64,000 bases of DNA from CAITUY01 sp964611575 (GTDB lineage Bacteria; Verrucomicrobiota; Kiritimatiellia; CAIKKV01; CAITUY01). Position numbers and translations under genes: made by a program. The stretch's first letter is position 1. Every line of letters starts with the position of its first letter. This document shows positions 14,584-23,269 of the stretch, in pieces. The notes beneath the pieces are model-generated. The model saw only the letters and a list, made by a program, of their open reading frames with translations. It was not told the origin of the DNA and searched no databases. The stretch covers positions 1 through 64,000 of the forward strand of contig CAZTAJ010000005.1 of assembly GCA_964611575.1 (NCBI GenBank), read 5' to 3'.

Positions 14584-16971
14584 ATGAGATGCTGGGTTCG
14601 AAGGTGGGCGTTGTGTGCGGCCCTGTTGGCCGTCGGCATGGTCAGGGACTCGTACGGGGCGGTGGAATCGCCTGTATTCGACGTGCCACGGCTCGAGAAC
14701 GTGACGATCGACGGCGACCCGGCGGACTGGGGCGGGCAGGGGTTCCATGTGGCGCTCCCGGCGGACCCGGACGGGGTGGTGAAACCGCCGGAGGTTCTGG
14801 ACGGCTCGATGAATCTGGCCTGGGACCCGCAGGGGTTGCTGGTCTTGATCCGCGTGCGCGCTCACGACTTCACTGAGAGCGGCGACGAGGCGATGTTGTT
14901 CAAGGGGGACTGTGTCGAGCTGTACCTGTCGCCCCGCCGCGGATCGAGCAACATCGTCCAGATCGTGGTGGCGCCGGGCATGGACCCGAAGCACCCGGCG
15001 CTGCGGTGGCATTTCTACGATCAACGCGCCGACACGGCTCTGGCCCGGTTGCCCGTTGCCTTCGAGGCGGCCCGCACGGTCACGAACGACACGTATGTAT
15101 TGGAGGCCCGCCTCCCTTGGGCCAGCCTGGCGCTGTCGTCGGAATTGGGCCGCGAAGTGGCTTTCCAAGCCTTCATCAGCGACTGGGATTCCGAAGGCAA
15201 GTCGTTCTACGCGGCCTGGTATCCGGGCCTGGGAATCGGGCGCAGCCCGACGTCGATGCATACCCTGCGGCTCGCCGGGGCTGCGTCGCCGCCCGTGTTG
15301 GCCGCGGCGCGGGTCTGCGGGCAGGGGGATGGCCGCCTGCGGTTGTATGTCGTTGGAGAACGCGGGCTGGCGGGCAAGCGCGGGATACTGCGCGCGGGCG
15401 ACCGGGAACTCGCGTCCGGCGCCTTCGCCCTTCGCGACGGGCGCGCCGAACTTCTGACCGTGTTCCCCGCTCCTGACCGCAGGGTTCTTGAGTCCCGTAT
15501 GGAGGTGACCGTCGATGGCGCCCGGGTGGCGACCGTGGACGGGCCAGTGATCCCGCCCCCGGGCCCGGCTTCGAACGAGGCCCTCTTCGGGTCCCGCATC
15601 CCGCGCACGATGGCGCTCCTGGCCGCAAGCAATCGCCACCGCCGCAACCCGGTCCGCATCCTATGTTACGGGCAGTCGATCACACGCGGTCCGTGGATCA
15701 CGATGCTCGAACAGGACCTGCGGACGCGGTATCCCTGGGCGGAACTCACGCTCCAGGAAAGGGCCCTCGGCGGGTACTCGGCCGAACGCCTGGTGCGCAC
15801 GGCCGAGTACGACGTCTACCCATACTGTGCAGACCTGAGCATCTTCCATGTCTACGGCGGCGAACGGACGGGCGAGCTTGAGCGTCTGATTTCGAACTTC
15901 CGGCGCTACACGACGGCCGAGATCATGATCCACACGCATCATCCGACACGCCCGGATTCCGGGCCGGATTCGGGATCCGACTTCATGCGCTTCCTGGGCC
16001 AGAAGTACGGCTGTGAGATCGTGGAGTTGGACGTGGAGTGGCGGCAATACCTGCTCGACAACGGGCTCGCGCCGTCCGCCATGCTGGCGGACGGGGTGCA
16101 TTTCAACAGCGAGGGTCATCAGTTGATGGCCATGCTGATGGGGCGCCATTTCCGGCTGCAGACAGCGGCGCCGCTGCGCGGGTGGTCGGACACGGTGCGC
16201 ACGTACGAGGCCAAGCGCATGGCCGACGAGGGTGTCGGCGACGAGATCGTGTTCAGCGGCCAGCCGTGGCCCATGGGGGTGGGGGACAACACGTCCGATC
16301 GCCGTTGCGGGGCCGCGATCGGCACTTCGCCCGAGAGCGCGCTTCGGCTGGCCTTCACGGGCAACCGGGTGGATGTGCTCACGGGGGTGGTGACCGGCCG
16401 CGTGGGGTCGGCGCGGATTCTCATCGACGGGCGTCCGCCGAGCGCGGACACGCGCCTCTACACCGTCACGCGGCCCGACACGCCGCCGAACGTGTGGTGG
16501 CCGGCGATCCGGCGTATCGGATGGAAAACCCCGTGGATCGTTGAGGACTGGACGCTGCGGATCCGCGAGATTTCGGCGGATTGCCAGGAGTTCACGTTTG
16601 ATGTGGAGGGTTCGAAAACGGGACCGGACGGAAACGGCAACAGCCGGGAACGGTTTGTGTCGCGCTCCGGCCGGGTCGTGTTGGAACCGCGCGACTTCTC
16701 GTTGCGGGAATCGTACACGGTGCTCAAATCCGCCACGCCGGCCGGGTTCGAGGTTCACTGGTCCGTGGTGCCGAGGTTTGTCGATGTGCTCGCGCCGCCG
16801 GCGGTGCCGGATCCGTCGGATCGGAATGCGTCGCTGGACTTTGCCGCGCGGGTGCATCGGACGATCGTGGCGCACGGACTGGTGAACGGTCCGCACGTGC
16901 TCGAGATCGTCCCGAACGGCGACGGACCGGTGCCCATCGAGGAGATCGTGATCCACCGGCCGCCGTTGTGA
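14584..16971 (+). CDS. Secreted SGNH-hydrolase-type esterase with N-terminal CBM9-like domain
   Basis: A 795-residue exported protein with a signal peptide (WALCAALLAVGMVRDSYGA). Residues about 35-210 resemble a CBM9-like domain (ENVTIDGDPADWGGQGFHV, then MNLAWDPQGLLVLIRVRAHD). The SGNH hydrolase domain has a block I motif YGQSIT (Ser near residue 364) and a block V motif DGVHFN (Asp and His near 504-507), giving the Ser-Asp-His set of carbohydrate esterases. The C-terminal 240 residues look like beta-sandwich and are unassigned. GGGAG precedes the ATG at 14584; the in-frame TTG at 14563 is less likely. Deacetylation of polysaccharide fits the neighbouring GH35 gene. Confidence 0.8.
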   Translation: MRCWVRRWALCAALLAVGMVRDSYGAVESPVFDVPRLENVTIDGDPADWGGQGFHVALPADPDGVVKPPEVLDGSMNLAWDPQGLLVLIRVRAHDFTESGDEAMLFKGDCVELYLSPRRGSSNIVQIVVAPGMDPKHPALRWHFYDQRADTALARLPVAFEAARTVTNDTYVLEARLPWASLALSSELGREVAFQAFISDWDSEGKSFYAAWYPGLGIGRSPTSMHTLRLAGAASPPVLAAARVCGQGDGRLRLYVVGERGLAGKRGILRAGDRELASGAFALRDGRAELLTVFPAPDRRVLESRMEVTVDGARVATVDGPVIPPPGPASNEALFGSRIPRTMALLAASNRHRRNPVRILCYGQSITRGPWITMLEQDLRTRYPWAELTLQERALGGYSAERLVRTAEYDVYPYCADLSIFHVYGGERTGELERLISNFRRYTTAEIMIHTHHPTRPDSGPDSGSDFMRFLGQKYGCEIVELDVEWRQYLLDNGLAPSAMLADGVHFNSEGHQLMAMLMGRHFRLQTAAPLRGWSDTVRTYEAKRMADEGVGDEIVFSGQPWPMGVGDNTSDRRCGAAIGTSPESALRLAFTGNRVDVLTGVVTGRVGSARILIDGRPPSADTRLYTVTRPDTPPNVWWPAIRRIGWKTPWIVEDWTLRIREISADCQEFTFDVEGSKTGPDGNGNSRERFVSRSGRVVLEPRDFSLRESYTVLKSATPAGFEVHWSVVPRFVDVLAPPAVPDPSDRNASLDFAARVHRTIVAHGLVNGPHVLEIVPNGDGPVPIEEIVIHRPPL

Positions 16972-16999
16972 GGGGCGGGGACGCTCCCCGCAACCCGAT

Positions 17000-17049
17000 G
17001 GGAGGGCGCGCATGCTGCGCGCCGCGGACGGCGACACGCCGTCCCTCCC
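17000..17049. terminator. Cruciform-like double hairpin between convergent genes
   Basis: GGGAG and CTCCC (17000-17004 and 17045-17049) enclose two hairpins: GGCGCGC/GCGCGCC (17005-17023) and GGACGGC/GCCGTCC (17026-17044). It sits between the convergent ends of the esterase and AraC genes, where a bidirectional terminator would be useful. There is no U-tract, so it may simply be another dispersed repeat. Confidence 0.4.
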
Positions 17050-17093
17050 AACAAGACGCGACGCCAATGCGTCGCATACCCGGACGGAACAGT

Positions 17094-18149
17094 CTAATGG
17101 GATCGTTGCTTCGCTTGGCGGCGCCGGTAGTGGCCGGGCGCGACGCCGACCACGCGTTTGAACAAACGCTGGAAGTGCTCCAACGAACCGAACCCGCAAA
17201 GGCCCGCGATGGTCTTGAGTGCGGCCGGCGAACTGGATAGGTGTTCTTTCGCGGCCTCGATGCGCAGACGGTTGAGGGCGCCGACCACCGTCTCGCCGGT
17301 TTCCTCCTTGAACACGCGGGCCAAGTGCTCCTTGGAGACATGGAGCGCGGCGGCGACATCCTGAAGACTGACCGGTGCCGTGAAACGATGATTCAGGTAG
17401 TGGAACGCGCCGCTCACCAACGGCGAGCGTGAGGCGGAAGTTTCGTCATGGCGGATGTGCGCCGCCAGGGTGGCCACCTGGACCAGTTGTTGAGGGAGCC
17501 ACTCCATGAACTCGCTATGCGCGTAGGTCGAGAGGACCCGCTGGACCGTCCGGATGTAGGTGTGGCTCAGCGGGCCGTGAGTGCCGGCCTGGGCCGTTGC
17601 CGCCAGGAGCTCCAGTAGTTTACGGCGCAGATCGTTCAGGATCGTGCGGTAGCGTAATGCCAGCATCTGGCAACAGGTGGTGGCCAGCGGCAGGGCCTGT
17701 TCCGGCAGGTGGCGAAGTTCGTGCAGGGTCAACTGAACCAGCCTCTTTTCGTCATCCGGCGTCAGATAGGTGTGGAATTGCCGATCCACGGCCTGAAGCT
17801 CCATCCCGCGCATGTCGATGATCGCTTTCCGCAACGCCTCGACCAGTTCGGCGGGGCGACGGAACCCGAAGGCCTTGCCGCTGAAACAGGGGGGCGGCGG
17901 GCAGGGGACCTCCCGTCCGATCCAGGCGACCAGTCCTTCATGCACCGCGAGCGCCAGACAAGGGGCCGCGGGGCGGGGTGCCTCCAGATGCCGATGCTGG
18001 ATGGCCCGGATCTGCGCGGGACACTTGACGCCCAGCCGGGTCGCCAGTTGCCGACTTAAGGCGTCGTCGTCGCCCGCCCCATTGTAAATGCGGTGAGACA
18101 AGTCCGTCGGCAGAGGGAAGGGGTCGGCGCGTGGATCAATATCGGTCAT
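17094..18149 (-). CDS. AraC-family transcriptional regulator
   Basis: A 351-residue regulator. The C-terminal ~100 residues hold the two AraC helix-turn-helix motifs: VSLQDVAAALHVSKEHLARV and the second around LKTIAGLCGFGSLEHFQRL, ending in GVAPGHYRRRQ. The N-terminal part contains cysteines and a PocR/sensory-like stretch (ALAVHEGLVAWIGREVPCPP) that probably senses a ligand. ATG at 18149 is preferred over the in-frame TTG at 18155. It is transcribed divergently from the GH35 gene with a strong promoter between them, so the galactosidase gene is the likely target. Confidence 0.9.
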   Translation of the reverse strand: MTDIDPRADPFPLPTDLSHRIYNGAGDDDALSRQLATRLGVKCPAQIRAIQHRHLEAPRPAAPCLALAVHEGLVAWIGREVPCPPPPCFSGKAFGFRRPAELVEALRKAIIDMRGMELQAVDRQFHTYLTPDDEKRLVQLTLHELRHLPEQALPLATTCCQMLALRYRTILNDLRRKLLELLAATAQAGTHGPLSHTYIRTVQRVLSTYAHSEFMEWLPQQLVQVATLAAHIRHDETSASRSPLVSGAFHYLNHRFTAPVSLQDVAAALHVSKEHLARVFKEETGETVVGALNRLRIEAAKEHLSSSPAALKTIAGLCGFGSLEHFQRLFKRVVGVAPGHYRRRQAKQRSH

Positions 18150-18170
18150 AAGCAAGTCATGATTGCACCA

Positions 18171-18199
18171 TTGAGGCGTCGTGTGTGCAAGCTTATATT
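18171..18199 (+). promoter_or_regulatory. Sigma-70-type promoter of the GH35 gene
   Basis: TTGAGG (18171-18176) and TATATT (18194-18199) are separated by 17 bp, ending 30 bp before the GH35 start codon. This is close to consensus and lies in the 80-bp gap between the divergent AraC and GH35 genes, where an AraC activator would bind. Confidence 0.6.
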
Positions 18200-18229
18200 G
18201 ATTCGCGAGACGTGTGCGAGGAGGCCGGC

Positions 18230-20365
18230 ATGAAGACGAAATCGACGATGCCCGTGACGGTGGAGAATTGTCAGATTCACTACAAGGATCTGCACCTGCC
18301 GCTGATCTCGGGCGAGATGCAGTATTGGCGCATCACGCGGGAATACTGGGAGCCGGTGATCCTGCGCGCCAAGGAAATGGGGTTGCGTGTTCTCTCGTCC
18401 TACGTGCCGTGGGTTTACCACGAGATCGCGGAGGGCGTGTACGACTTCGAGGGCAGGACGTCGCCGCAGCGGGACCTGGTCGGGTTCATCGAATTGCTGA
18501 AGCAGCACGGGGTGTATTTCATCGTCCGCCCCGGCCCGTACATCTATGGCAGCATGCCCAACGGCGGCGTGCCGGACCGGGCGGCGAAGTTCGATCGCCT
18601 GGCGCCGGAGTTCCTGGCGATGGCGCGGCACTACATGCAGGCCTTTGCGGAGATCGTCCGCCCCCACCAACTCACCTGCGGGGGCAATATCATCCTGTGC
18701 CAGGCCGACAATGAGCCGTATCCGCCGATCGAAAGCTACGGCACCGAGAGCGGCTGCTTCGAGCGGGACGGGCTTTTCAAGGACTGGCTGAGGGAAAAGT
18801 ACGGGCGGGATATCGGGCGACTCAATGCCGCTTGGAACGCCAGCCTCAAGGATTTCACCGAGGCCTGCGTCTATTTTCACGAGGTCTGCGTGGACTGCCG
18901 GTTGCCCATGGCCGGCCGGTTGTTGAACGATCCGGCGGTCTATCCCCGCTATGCCGACACCCACGAGTTCATCGGCTGGTATGCCGCCCGGATTGTGGTC
19001 GAGGCCAGGAACTGGTTGCGCGAGGCGGGCATCGACATTCCCGTCTTCTCCAACGGCTGGTCGCCGACCTACCAGGATTTCAGCAAGTTCTGCGAGGTCT
19101 CGGATCTGACCGGCATCGATGTCTACCCGACGCCCTTCTTCGAGGGCCAGGGTACCGTCGAGGACGACTGGTTCTATAATCTCGATATCCTCAAACTGCA
19201 GGAAGCCGATGTCACCCGCGGCAATGTCTGGTCCGCCGAATACCAGGGCGGCACGTATCCGCCGGAGATGGGGTTTCTGCCCGCGCAGCACTTCCGTTAT
19301 GCCAACCGCGTGTTCGTGGCCCAGGGGCTCCGCGGCTGGAACTGGTACATCATGACCACCCGCGGCAACTGGATGGGCAACCCGATCATGGAGTTCGGCG
19401 AGCGCAATTACTCCTTCGCGGCGGTGGCGGCGCAGAATCGCCTGGCGGACGTGCTGGAACCCTGGAACTGCACGCCGGTGAACGATCTCTCGCTGTTCTG
19501 TTACAAACCCCACCGGGTGATCGATCCGGGCGAGTTCAAGGCCTGCTTCGGCCTGCTGCAGGACGAGAACCTGAGTTTCGACTATTACAACCCGCAGTCG
19601 AAGGAGCGGCCGACAACCGACGTGCTGCTTTACACCGGCGGCGACTGGATCGACGAAGCAACGGAGGCCAGGCTGCTGGCGTTCGTCCGGGGTGGCGGTA
19701 CCTTGATCGCATTCAATCACTATCCCCGGTGGCGCACGGATATGCGGACCCGCACGGGCTTCGGCTTTGTCGACCCGGTCGGGGCGCGACCGGTCAACGT
19801 GCCGGTGGAGATCCTGCTGGGTGGCAGCCGTTGCACCCTGAAGAACGTCGGCCACATGGGCAGCAAGATCAACCTGTTCTTCTACCGGGACGTCCCGGGC
19901 ACACCGGTCAAGGCGCGGCTGTCGCTCAAGGCCAAAGAGGTGTTGCTGGAACAGTCGGCGGCGCAGGCACACGAGTTTGTCATGGGGTACATGCTGAACT
20001 GCGGCAACGGCCGGATCGTCCACCTGGGCTGCAATCCGTCGCGGGCACTGATGGGGGCGGTGATGAAGGACTTGGACATCCCGGCGGCGACCGCCTGCGA
20101 GGGCGACCGGGTGCTCACGACGATCCATCGGCATATTTCGGGAAAGCGGATCCTTTACGTGACCAATCGCAACGCCCTGCCGCAACTGTGCCGGGTCCGC
20201 ATTGACCCGCGGCGCAACGAACTGGCGCCGGACGCCCGCTGGCGCGTGACCGATCCCGACAGTGAGGAAACCCTTGTGATGGGCACGGGTGAACTGCAGA
20301 CGATGCTGGTGAAGGTCGGCGCGCACGATGTGGCGATTCGTATCATCGAGCCGCAGACAACCTGA
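18230..20365 (+). CDS. GH35-like beta-galactosidase
   Basis: A 711-residue glycoside hydrolase of clan GH-A. The N-terminal barrel follows GH35: SGEMQYWRI, EMGLRVLSSYVPWVYHE, and FIVRPGPYIYG. The acid/base is likely Glu162 in QADNEPYPP, and the nucleophile may be Glu337 in SAEYQGGTYP. The last 250 residues are beta-rich accessory domains. No signal peptide is seen, so it probably acts inside the cell or periplasm on galactosides released outside. GAGGAGG lies 5 nt before the ATG at 18230. A good promoter and a divergent AraC gene point to substrate induction. GH42-like activity cannot be excluded. Confidence 0.85.
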   Translation: MKTKSTMPVTVENCQIHYKDLHLPLISGEMQYWRITREYWEPVILRAKEMGLRVLSSYVPWVYHEIAEGVYDFEGRTSPQRDLVGFIELLKQHGVYFIVRPGPYIYGSMPNGGVPDRAAKFDRLAPEFLAMARHYMQAFAEIVRPHQLTCGGNIILCQADNEPYPPIESYGTESGCFERDGLFKDWLREKYGRDIGRLNAAWNASLKDFTEACVYFHEVCVDCRLPMAGRLLNDPAVYPRYADTHEFIGWYAARIVVEARNWLREAGIDIPVFSNGWSPTYQDFSKFCEVSDLTGIDVYPTPFFEGQGTVEDDWFYNLDILKLQEADVTRGNVWSAEYQGGTYPPEMGFLPAQHFRYANRVFVAQGLRGWNWYIMTTRGNWMGNPIMEFGERNYSFAAVAAQNRLADVLEPWNCTPVNDLSLFCYKPHRVIDPGEFKACFGLLQDENLSFDYYNPQSKERPTTDVLLYTGGDWIDEATEARLLAFVRGGGTLIAFNHYPRWRTDMRTRTGFGFVDPVGARPVNVPVEILLGGSRCTLKNVGHMGSKINLFFYRDVPGTPVKARLSLKAKEVLLEQSAAQAHEFVMGYMLNCGNGRIVHLGCNPSRALMGAVMKDLDIPAATACEGDRVLTTIHRHISGKRILYVTNRNALPQLCRVRIDPRRNELAPDARWRVTDPDSEETLVMGTGELQTMLVKVGAHDVAIRIIEPQTT

Positions 20366-20381
20366 ATGCGAGGGTGCGGCA

Positions 20382-20507
20382 CAGAAGTCAGAGGTCAGAA
20401 GTCAGAGGTCAGAAGTCAGAGGTCAGAGGGCAGAGGGCAGAGGGCAGTTGCGAAGGGTGATGCCGGCGTAAGCCATTCTGAATTCTGGATCCTGAATTCT
20501 GACTTCT
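20382..20507. repeat. Low-complexity tandem repeat between GH35 and the Fe-S protein gene
   Basis: About three copies of AGAAGTCAGAGGTC are followed by three of AGAGGGC (20382-20448). Further on, CTGAATTCTGGATCCTGAA and TTCTGACTTCTT (about 20476-20507) repeat the same words, partly inverted. There is no open frame with a ribosome-binding site. Confidence 0.8.
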
Positions 20508-20562
20508 TGCGAACTTATGAGGCGTGGAACAAGACAATGACGAAGAATACGCAAAGGACCCC

Positions 20563-23001
20563 ATGAATACCGAACTGACATCGCTGGTGAAGAAGATGGC
20601 GCTCGATCTGGGCGCGGACATTGTGGGTGTGGCCGGCGTCGAACGCTGGAGCAAGGCGCCGATCGAGCACAGCCCGCAGGGCCTCCTGCCGGGGAGCCGG
20701 TCTGCCATCTCATTCGGCGTCCACTACCTGGACAGTTGCATCGAACTGGGCGGCAACCAGGATGTGACCGATCCCGGCCCGGCGGTGACCAACCACATCG
20801 CCTCGGAACACGCCAACCACATCGCGTTCCGGCTGGTCCGCTACCTGGAGCAGAAAGGGTATCGGGCGTTGGCGGTGCCGTCCACGTTGTGGTGGAGTTA
20901 TCGGCCCCGGCCGGGCGCCCCGCGCGGGTGGATCGGCGATCTCTCGAACTACTACGCCGCTGCTGCCGCCGGGCTTGGCGAAATCGGCTGGAACAACCTG
21001 TGCCTCACCCACAAGTTCGGCCCGCGCCAACGCTTTGCCACGGTCGTGACGCAGGCCGACCTGGCATCCGACCCGATGTATGCGGGCGAACCGCTGTGCG
21101 ACAAGTGCCTGTTGTGCGCGAAGAACTGCCCGATGGAAACCTTCACCCGTGAAACGAACGGGATGATCGAGATCAACTACAACGACGAACGCAAGTTCAC
21201 GTTCCCCAACCGGAGCATGTGGCGCTGCGCGGTGGGCGAGAACTTCCAGTTGGACGTGAACAAGAAGTGGCCGGAGCCGATCACCGAGGAATTCATCGCG
21301 AAGATGTCGGAAATCGCCGTCCGCGAGCAGCCGGAATTGCTCAAGACCTGGAAGATGGGCATGTGCCTGAAATACTGCGTGCCGCCGACCCGGCGGTACT
21401 TCGACAAGGGGTTTTCGAAGTCGCCCCGACGGCGCCGGGACGCCCAGGTGAATCTCAACCCGGCGGCCATCCGTCAGCTCTTCAACGAGCTCATTGCGCA
21501 TGGCGAGAAGCAGGGCGTGGACCTGATCGGCGTGGTGGGGATCGAGGACTGCAAGAAGCAGGGGTTGGACCTGACGAAGTACCTGCCCACCGCGGCGAGT
21601 GTGATCGTGGTTGGACAGAGCTTTCCCGACAACATTGACCGGCTGGCCGGCTGGTACTCGGCGCTGCAGACCGACAACCGCGACGAGACGTTTGAGGCGG
21701 CCGACAAACCCGATGTCTATCCGAACCCCGGCGAGAAGGGGGTGGATGTCAACTGGTTCACCTCGCGCAACGCCATGTGGATGGGCCGGATCGTCCAGGA
21801 ACGGTTCGGCTTCGACGTGGTCATGGAAACCGGCCTGGACCGCCGGGCCGCCGCCGTCGCCGCCGGGATGGCCGTCACGGATGCCAAAGGCGAGGTGGTC
21901 ACCGAGGCGTTTGGGAAGAACCAGGCCTGGAGCACGCCGCTGATCACGAGCATCCCCGTGAAGGAGGCCATCCGCTGGGTCAGGAAGGAGTCGAAGCTGG
22001 CGGCGCCGAAGGGGAGCCGTCGAAAGGCCTTGACCGAGAAGATCCGGGAACTGGCCCTGGCGGAATCCGCCGACCTGGTCGGCATCGCCCCGGCGGCGCG
22101 CCTGAATGACCTGGCGTCACAACTCGAGAAGATCTGCGGCGGGAAGGACTATTTCATCTTCCACGAAGTCGGGTTCGGCAAGCACGCCAAGGAGATGTAC
22201 GACCTCAAGGGCAAGCCGCACAGTCCGAAGCGGTTCGATATCGAACTGAAGCCCAAGCGCCCTGCGGACTACCTGGCGGGGGCGAAGTCGGCCATTGTCG
22301 TCGGCATCCATCTGCCGGACGGCAGCATTGACGCCGCCAACCGGCCGCCCGCGTTCAAGGCCGGCCATTACGCGGCCCACGTACACAAGGAAAGCGTTTA
22401 TCAACTCTCCGCCGTCCTGCTGAAACTGGCCAAGTTCCTGTCCGCCAACGGGCACAGCGTTTATCCCGTGCTGGATTGCGGCGGGCTGGCGCCATCCGTG
22501 TACTCCAATCGGCAGGCGGATTTGACGGCCTCCCGTTTTGCCGCCATCGCCGCGGGGTTGGGCGAGTTGGGCTGGAACGGACTGGTGCTCACGCCCGAGT
22601 TCGGCGCCCGGCAGCGGTTCGCAGTCCTGCTGACCGATGCTGAACTGGATTACAACGACGTCTACGCCGGCCCGCGCCTGTGCCGCGAATGCGGCGCCTG
22701 CGTCAAGCAGTGTCCCACTTGCGCGCTTTCGGATAAGGAGGAATCCGTCACCCTCGAAGGCCGGCGGTTCGTCTGGAAACAGCAGGATTTGCTTCGCTGC
22801 GACTGGGAGAAGCGCTACGGGCTCGTCGGGGAGGGCGGTCCGGCGGCGATGGGTTCGACGAACCATTTCAAGGTTCCGGCGGTCGTCACGGAGGACAACC
22901 TGAAGGCGGCCATCATGGAGTCGGACAAGTTCCAGGTGTGGACGTACTGCCCCATTGTCGAGAAATGCTTCACAGAGTGTCCGGCGCATCGGCGCGACTG
23001 A
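20563..23001 (+). CDS. Three-module 4Fe-4S reductase-like protein (QueG/reductive-dehalogenase related)
   Basis: An 812-residue protein containing three copies of a module found in epoxyqueuosine reductase and reductive dehalogenases. Module 1 (residues 1-275) has the Fe-S motif C179-x2-C182-x2-C185-x3-C189 plus C268 and C272. Module 2 (about 300-480) repeats the fold (VDLIGVVGIEDCKKQG, ASVIVVGQSFPDN) but has no Cys cluster. Module 3 (about 490-812) has C707-x2-C710-x2-C713-x3-C717, then C796, C802 and C806. QueG is about 350-380 residues, so this is not QueG. The GLGE(I/L)GWN motif occurs in modules 1 and 3. AAAGGA precedes the ATG at 20563. It may be a cytoplasmic redox enzyme or electron carrier; the substrate is unknown. 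Confidence 0.7.
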   Translation: MNTELTSLVKKMALDLGADIVGVAGVERWSKAPIEHSPQGLLPGSRSAISFGVHYLDSCIELGGNQDVTDPGPAVTNHIASEHANHIAFRLVRYLEQKGYRALAVPSTLWWSYRPRPGAPRGWIGDLSNYYAAAAAGLGEIGWNNLCLTHKFGPRQRFATVVTQADLASDPMYAGEPLCDKCLLCAKNCPMETFTRETNGMIEINYNDERKFTFPNRSMWRCAVGENFQLDVNKKWPEPITEEFIAKMSEIAVREQPELLKTWKMGMCLKYCVPPTRRYFDKGFSKSPRRRRDAQVNLNPAAIRQLFNELIAHGEKQGVDLIGVVGIEDCKKQGLDLTKYLPTAASVIVVGQSFPDNIDRLAGWYSALQTDNRDETFEAADKPDVYPNPGEKGVDVNWFTSRNAMWMGRIVQERFGFDVVMETGLDRRAAAVAAGMAVTDAKGEVVTEAFGKNQAWSTPLITSIPVKEAIRWVRKESKLAAPKGSRRKALTEKIRELALAESADLVGIAPAARLNDLASQLEKICGGKDYFIFHEVGFGKHAKEMYDLKGKPHSPKRFDIELKPKRPADYLAGAKSAIVVGIHLPDGSIDAANRPPAFKAGHYAAHVHKESVYQLSAVLLKLAKFLSANGHSVYPVLDCGGLAPSVYSNRQADLTASRFAAIAAGLGELGWNGLVLTPEFGARQRFAVLLTDAELDYNDVYAGPRLCRECGACVKQCPTCALSDKEESVTLEGRRFVWKQQDLLRCDWEKRYGLVGEGGPAAMGSTNHFKVPAVVTEDNLKAAIMESDKFQVWTYCPIVEKCFTECPAHRRD

Positions 23002-23100
23002 AGACGGGGTGCATCTGCGATGTGGTGCCATGGGTATGTGCCAGGACATTCTGGAGCCGGGGTGCCCTCACCCCGGTGCGATCCTGCAAGCACCCAAGGA

Positions 23101-23120
23101 GCGGGACGAGGGCGTCCCGC
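23101..23120. terminator. Hairpin after the Fe-S protein gene
   Basis: GCGGGACG-AGGG-CGTCCCGC is a perfect 8-bp stem with a 4-nt loop, 100 bp after the stop. It has no T-run, so it may be a dispersed repeat or a weak terminator. The rest of 23002-23269 holds no recognisable gene. Confidence 0.4.
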
Positions 23121-23269
23121 CTCCAGAAGAGTATGCACCGACTTGAAGATTCGCCCCTGAAGGGGGAATTTGCGTCATCGTGATTGTGTTCCGGGTGCTG
23201 TTCTGGCAATTTCTGCGCCCGTGGACCGAGGCAAATGCCCAGGTCGTCGGAATCCAGAAGGAACATGCC

